Assembly (NCBI GenBank): GCA_018220955.1
Contig: JAAOXV010000013.1
Span: forward strand, 1-40,257
DNA: 40,257 bases
Direction: 5' to 3'
Source of the DNA: Candidatus Altarchaeota archaeon
Lineage (GTDB): Archaea; SpSt-1190
Part shown: piece after piece, positions 36,841-40,257 of the stretch
How the letters are laid out: each line of letters starts with the position of its first letter
Numbering within the stretch: position 1 is the first letter of the stretch
Translations under genes and position numbers: made by a program
The notes under the pieces: generated by a model
Seen by the model: the letters and a program-made list of their open reading frames with translations, nothing else
What the model was told of the DNA's origin: nothing
The model's database searches: none

Positions 36841-38238
36841 GTGAAAATTAGTTCTGTTTCGCCGTTTGTCTGGGAGATTCAACCAGAGCAATCTATGCAT
36901 GTGCCAGTTAGAGTATATGCAAATAAGTCTCAGCTTGAGCAAATGAAATTAGACCGAACCTTCAAACAAGCCATGAACACTGCTTCGCTTGAGTCTGTAG
37001 AAAGTCCTGTGTTGGTTATGCCTGATGGGCATGAAGGATATGGATTTCCGATAGGCGGAGTTGCTGCGTTTCCACAAGACAATGGTTTGGTAAGTCCTGG
37101 TGGAATCGGGTATGATATTAACTGCGGCGTTCGACTCTTATTGACTGAGCTGACTCTTGATCAGATAAAGCCAGAGATTAGTAAGCTGACAGACCAGATG
37201 TTTTTAGCTGTTCCAAGTGGGCTTGGCTCAAAATCTCGGCTTAGGTTAAAAAAAGAGGAGCTGACTGAAATAGCAGCATCAGGTATCAAATGGGCGATAA
37301 ACAAAGGTTATGCTAGTAAACAGGATGCACAAAGAACAGAAGAGTTTGGCTCGATGAAGGCAGACCCTGGATACTTGAGTGAACGGGCAGTCCAGCGTGG
37401 ACTTGGTCAGATTGGTACACTTGGTGCTGGTAACCACTTTCTTGAGATACAACTAGTGGAAAAGCTGTTTGACATAAAAATTGCAGATGCTTTTGGACTT
37501 GAACAAGGAAAAATCGTGATTATGGTTCACACTGGTTCAAGAGGATTTGGTCATCAGATTGCTAGTGATTATATCAAAACCATGATAGCTGCATCAAAAA
37601 AACAAGGGATAAGATTAGCTAGCAAGGAGTTGGCTGCGGCCAGACTTGACACAGATGAGGCGCACAGATATCTTGAATCCATGAAATGCGCAGTAAACTT
37701 TGCGTTTGTCAATAGACAGATGATTTCCTATCGGATTGGCGAGCTGTTCAACAAATTCTTTGGAACCAAGCTGAGCTTGTTGTATGATGTGGCTCACAAT
37801 ATTGGAAAGTTCGAGAAACACCAGGGCAAGAAGCTGTTTGTTCATAGAAAAGGAGCCACACGAGCATTTGGTCCTGGGAGAACAGAGTTGCCCTTTGAGT
37901 TTAGCAAGACCGGTCAGCCAGTGATAATTCCAGGTTCAATGGGGACCGCGAGCTATGTGATGGCAGGCTGTGGTGCGAGCCAGACTTTTGAGTCAAGCTG
38001 TCATGGAGCTGGTCGAGTTCTGAGTAGATCGGCTGCTAGGAAAAAATTAGCTGGAATCAATATCATGAAACAGCTTGGTCAGAAAGGCATTTTGGTCAGG
38101 TCAAAGTCAATGAAGGTTCTGGCAGAAGAAGCACCTATGGCATACAAGGACATTGATGCAGTGATTGATGTAATAGACAAGACAGGCATTTCTTCAACAG
38201 TCTCTAGAAACACTCCTATAAGCGTAGTTAAGGGGTAG
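36841..38238 (+). CDS. rtcB: tRNA-splicing ligase RtcB (no intein)
   Basis: 'MPDGHEGYGFPIGGVAAF', 'SPGGIGYDINCGVRLL', 'GAGNHFLEIQ', 'HTGSRGFGHQI', 'CHGAGRVLSRSAARK'. Confidence 0.97.
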   Translation: MKISSVSPFVWEIQPEQSMHVPVRVYANKSQLEQMKLDRTFKQAMNTASLESVESPVLVMPDGHEGYGFPIGGVAAFPQDNGLVSPGGIGYDINCGVRLLLTELTLDQIKPEISKLTDQMFLAVPSGLGSKSRLRLKKEELTEIAASGIKWAINKGYASKQDAQRTEEFGSMKADPGYLSERAVQRGLGQIGTLGAGNHFLEIQLVEKLFDIKIADAFGLEQGKIVIMVHTGSRGFGHQIASDYIKTMIAASKKQGIRLASKELAAARLDTDEAHRYLESMKCAVNFAFVNRQMISYRIGELFNKFFGTKLSLLYDVAHNIGKFEKHQGKKLFVHRKGATRAFGPGRTELPFEFSKTGQPVIIPGSMGTASYVMAGCGASQTFESSCHGAGRVLSRSAARKKLAGINIMKQLGQKGILVRSKSMKVLAEEAPMAYKDIDAVIDVIDKTGISSTVSRNTPISVVKG

Positions 38239-38268
38239 ATATTTAATACTAAAAAATCGAAGATTAAC

Positions 38269-38400
38269 ATGGTTAAGCCAACTGATTTTGTGGCCAGCTA
38301 TTCAAATATGGCTTTTTATTCAATTTTTGTCATGATTGGTGGAGTGTTCCTTACCGGTCTTTGGTTGGCGATTTTGTTTGTTTCAATATTTACAGGCTAG
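38269..38400 (+). CDS. 43-aa single-TM protein
   Basis: Manual translation: MVKPTDFVASYSNMAFYSIFVMIGGVFLTGLWLAILFVSIFTG. Confidence 0.5.
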   Translation: MVKPTDFVASYSNMAFYSIFVMIGGVFLTGLWLAILFVSIFTG

Positions 38401-38437
38401 TTCGAAACTTACTTTAATAGTGATTTTTTATGTTTTT

Positions 38438-40257
38438 GTGAAAAGATATGAGAGGCAGACAGGTTTGATAGACCAGAAAAAGTTGGCTGGCTCAAAAATA
38501 GTTATAGCTGGGCTTGGCGGACTTGGCTCGCCAGCTGCACTTTATTTGGCAGCTGCTGGTATTGGCGAGCTAGTTTTAATCGACCATGATAAACTGGAAG
38601 AGTCAAACTTGAACCGTCAGATTTTGTATTCAGAAAATCAAATTGGCGAGAAAAAGGTTAAGCTAGCTAAGCAAAGATTATTAGACCTTAATTCAAGCAT
38701 CAAGATAACTATACTTGACAAGATACCGGCAAAAATTGACGCAGATGTATTTCTTGATTGTCTTGATAATTGGACAGCCAGAAAGAAATTTTGGAAGCTT
38801 GCGCTTGAGTCAGGTGTCCTTGTTCACGGTGCTGTCGAACACGACAAAGGCGAGCTGGCGGTTATTATAGACAAAAAAAGTGCAGAACTGATTCTTAAAA
38901 AACAGAAGTCGGGCTGTCAGCGTATCCTTGGACCTGCAGTAGGTACAATCGGTTCAATGATGGCACTCAAGACACTTGAAATTCTTAAGAAAAAGCCGGC
39001 CAGCTCATATTTTCTTAGCTTTGATGGAAACGAGATTTCCAGATATCCAATCAATACTAGCTTAACCGTGCCAGACTGGGATATGATAATAGTCAGGTAT
39101 TCTGAAATCTGGACTAAGAGTGATATGACCAAGAGAAAAATGGAGCTAAAGCTTATCGACAATCTCAGAAAGGCAGTGCCAGATGCTAAAATCACACGAT
39201 TGCATGGTAGAATCTTGATTGAACCATATTCAGAAAACTTGCTTAAGTCAGCTGCCCAGGTCTTTGGTGTAAAATCTGTTAGTCCAGTCATCAAGCTTGG
39301 ACACGCAGAGTTTGAATCAGAGCTAACCAGACTTATTCCTATATTGGTTCCTGTCAATACCAGCTTTCGCATCACAGCCAATCGAGCTTGGAAGCAGTAT
39401 GCCACAAGCTCAACCGAGCTCAATAAACGATTTGGCCAACTTGTGCTTGAGCTTGTTGAGGGTGTAAGAGTTGATTTGACTTCAGCTCAGTTGAATTTGG
39501 AAATAGAGGTCAACAAGAACTCGGTTTTTGTTTTTACTGATAGGCGTGATGGACCGGGTGGACTTCCGCTTGGTGTTGGTGGTAAGCTACTTTTGCTCTT
39601 TTCTGGCGGACTTGATTCTCCGGTAGCTGCATACTTACTTGCAAAACGCGGAGTTGAGTCAGACCTACTGTTTTTGAATCCTCTTAGTGATGTGTTAGAA
39701 TCCAAGGTTTCTAATGTATATCATTCAATGAAATCCTGGTTGCCAGAAGCTCAGATGTTTGTGATAGACACAGCTAGCGCGGTTGACCAGATAAAACAAA
39801 AAGTGAACGAAGGCGAAAGACAAACTGTTCTGAAGAGACTATTATACCGAATAGCTGAAAGAGTTGCACTTGAACAAGGATATGACGCAATCGCTACAGG
39901 CGAGAGCCTTGGTCAAGCATCTTCACAAACACTTCAAAGCTTGGCAGTTATTCAACAAGCAATCAGCACAACTGTTATCAGACCTTTGATTGGGTTTAAC
40001 AAAAATGAGACTATTAGATTGGCAAAACAGATTGGAACCTATGATGTTAGCTCAGCTATTGAGGAGTTCTGCTCACTGGAATCCCACTCGAACGCATCAC
40101 CTGAAATAGCAGAGACGCTTAGACAGGAGACTAAGCTAGAGTTTGATATCGAACAACTTAGTGGGTCAATAAGAAAAGCAAAAAATGCCCCGGTCCCTGA
40201 CCTTAAGCCTGAAAGTATGACTGGACTTGAGCTTGTGAGGTTATGGGAAGGAATGCC
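38438..40257 (+). CDS. E1-like (MoeB/ThiF) adenylyltransferase fused to THUMP-PP-loop ThiI tRNA sulfurtransferase; 3' end outside window
   Basis: GTG 38438, frame verified open to the window end. E1: 'KRYERQTGL', 'IVIAGLGGLGSPAALYLAAAGIGELVLIDHDKLEESNLNRQILYS', 'DCLDNWTARK'. ThiI: 'IIVRYSEIWTKSDMTKRKMELKLIDNLRKAV', 'LLLFSGGLDSPVAAYLLAKRG', 'IATGESLGQASSQTLQSL', 'RPLIGFNKNETI'. Confidence 0.9.
   Translation, partial: MKRYERQTGLIDQKKLAGSKIVIAGLGGLGSPAALYLAAAGIGELVLIDHDKLEESNLNRQILYSENQIGEKKVKLAKQRLLDLNSSIKITILDKIPAKIDADVFLDCLDNWTARKKFWKLALESGVLVHGAVEHDKGELAVIIDKKSAELILKKQKSGCQRILGPAVGTIGSMMALKTLEILKKKPASSYFLSFDGNEISRYPINTSLTVPDWDMIIVRYSEIWTKSDMTKRKMELKLIDNLRKAVPDAKITRLHGRILIEPYSENLLKSAAQVFGVKSVSPVIKLGHAEFESELTRLIPILVPVNTSFRITANRAWKQYATSSTELNKRFGQLVLELVEGVRVDLTSAQLNLEIEVNKNSVFVFTDRRDGPGGLPLGVGGKLLLLFSGGLDSPVAAYLLAKRGVESDLLFLNPLSDVLESKVSNVYHSMKSWLPEAQMFVIDTASAVDQIKQKVNEGERQTVLKRLLYRIAERVALEQGYDAIATGESLGQASSQTLQSLAVIQQAISTTVIRPLIGFNKNETIRLAKQIGTYDVSSAIEEFCSLESHSNASPEIAETLRQETKLEFDIEQLSGSIRKAKNAPVPDLKPESMTGLELVRLWEGM

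Noticed and set aside
36841-38238. Possible intein in RtcB
   Set aside because: The ORF is continuous with normal length (465 aa) and uninterrupted RtcB motifs.
38917-39705. Minus-strand ORFs of 168 and 72 aa
   Set aside because: Lie within the E1-ThiI fusion frame, which has strong motif support.
1-40257. CRISPR array, transposase/integrase, restriction-modification or toxin-antitoxin genes
   Set aside because: None recognised on either strand; only short isolated repeats were seen.

Overview
Gene-dense archaeal window, probably from a small-genome (DPANN-like) lineage; taxonomy is inferred from gene content only. It carries dphB (5'-truncated), Kae1, PCNA, Hef, ScpA/ScpB, FtsZ, SecE, Spt5, L11, L10e, DtdA, RtcB and a Methanococcus-type S-layer protein. 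Two loci stand out. (1) The first 11 kb is one minus-strand operon: a TadA/GspE-type ATPase, a double-domain TadC/FlaJ-type membrane protein, then 17 tightly packed small single- or double-TM proteins. Several of these start MKG/MRG, like very short class III prepilin leaders, and several have Cys-rich ectodomains. It looks like an uncharacterised type-IV-filament or Tad-like surface machine. (2) At the right edge (38438 to beyond 40257) one continuous reading frame fuses a MoeB/ThiF-type E1 to a THUMP + PP-loop ThiI-type tRNA 4-thiouridine synthetase. The ORF track omits it because it runs off the window. It suggests a single-polypeptide link between ubiquitin-like sulfur-carrier activation and tRNA thiolation. 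Other points include a stand-alone truncated NFACT-N protein, a bacterial-type ThrRS without TGS/editing domains in an AT-richer segment, a symmetric palindromic bidirectional promoter, several small ORFs missed by the 60-aa cutoff, and a structured leader and terminator around the S-layer gene. No CRISPR array, tRNA, rRNA or transposase gene was found.
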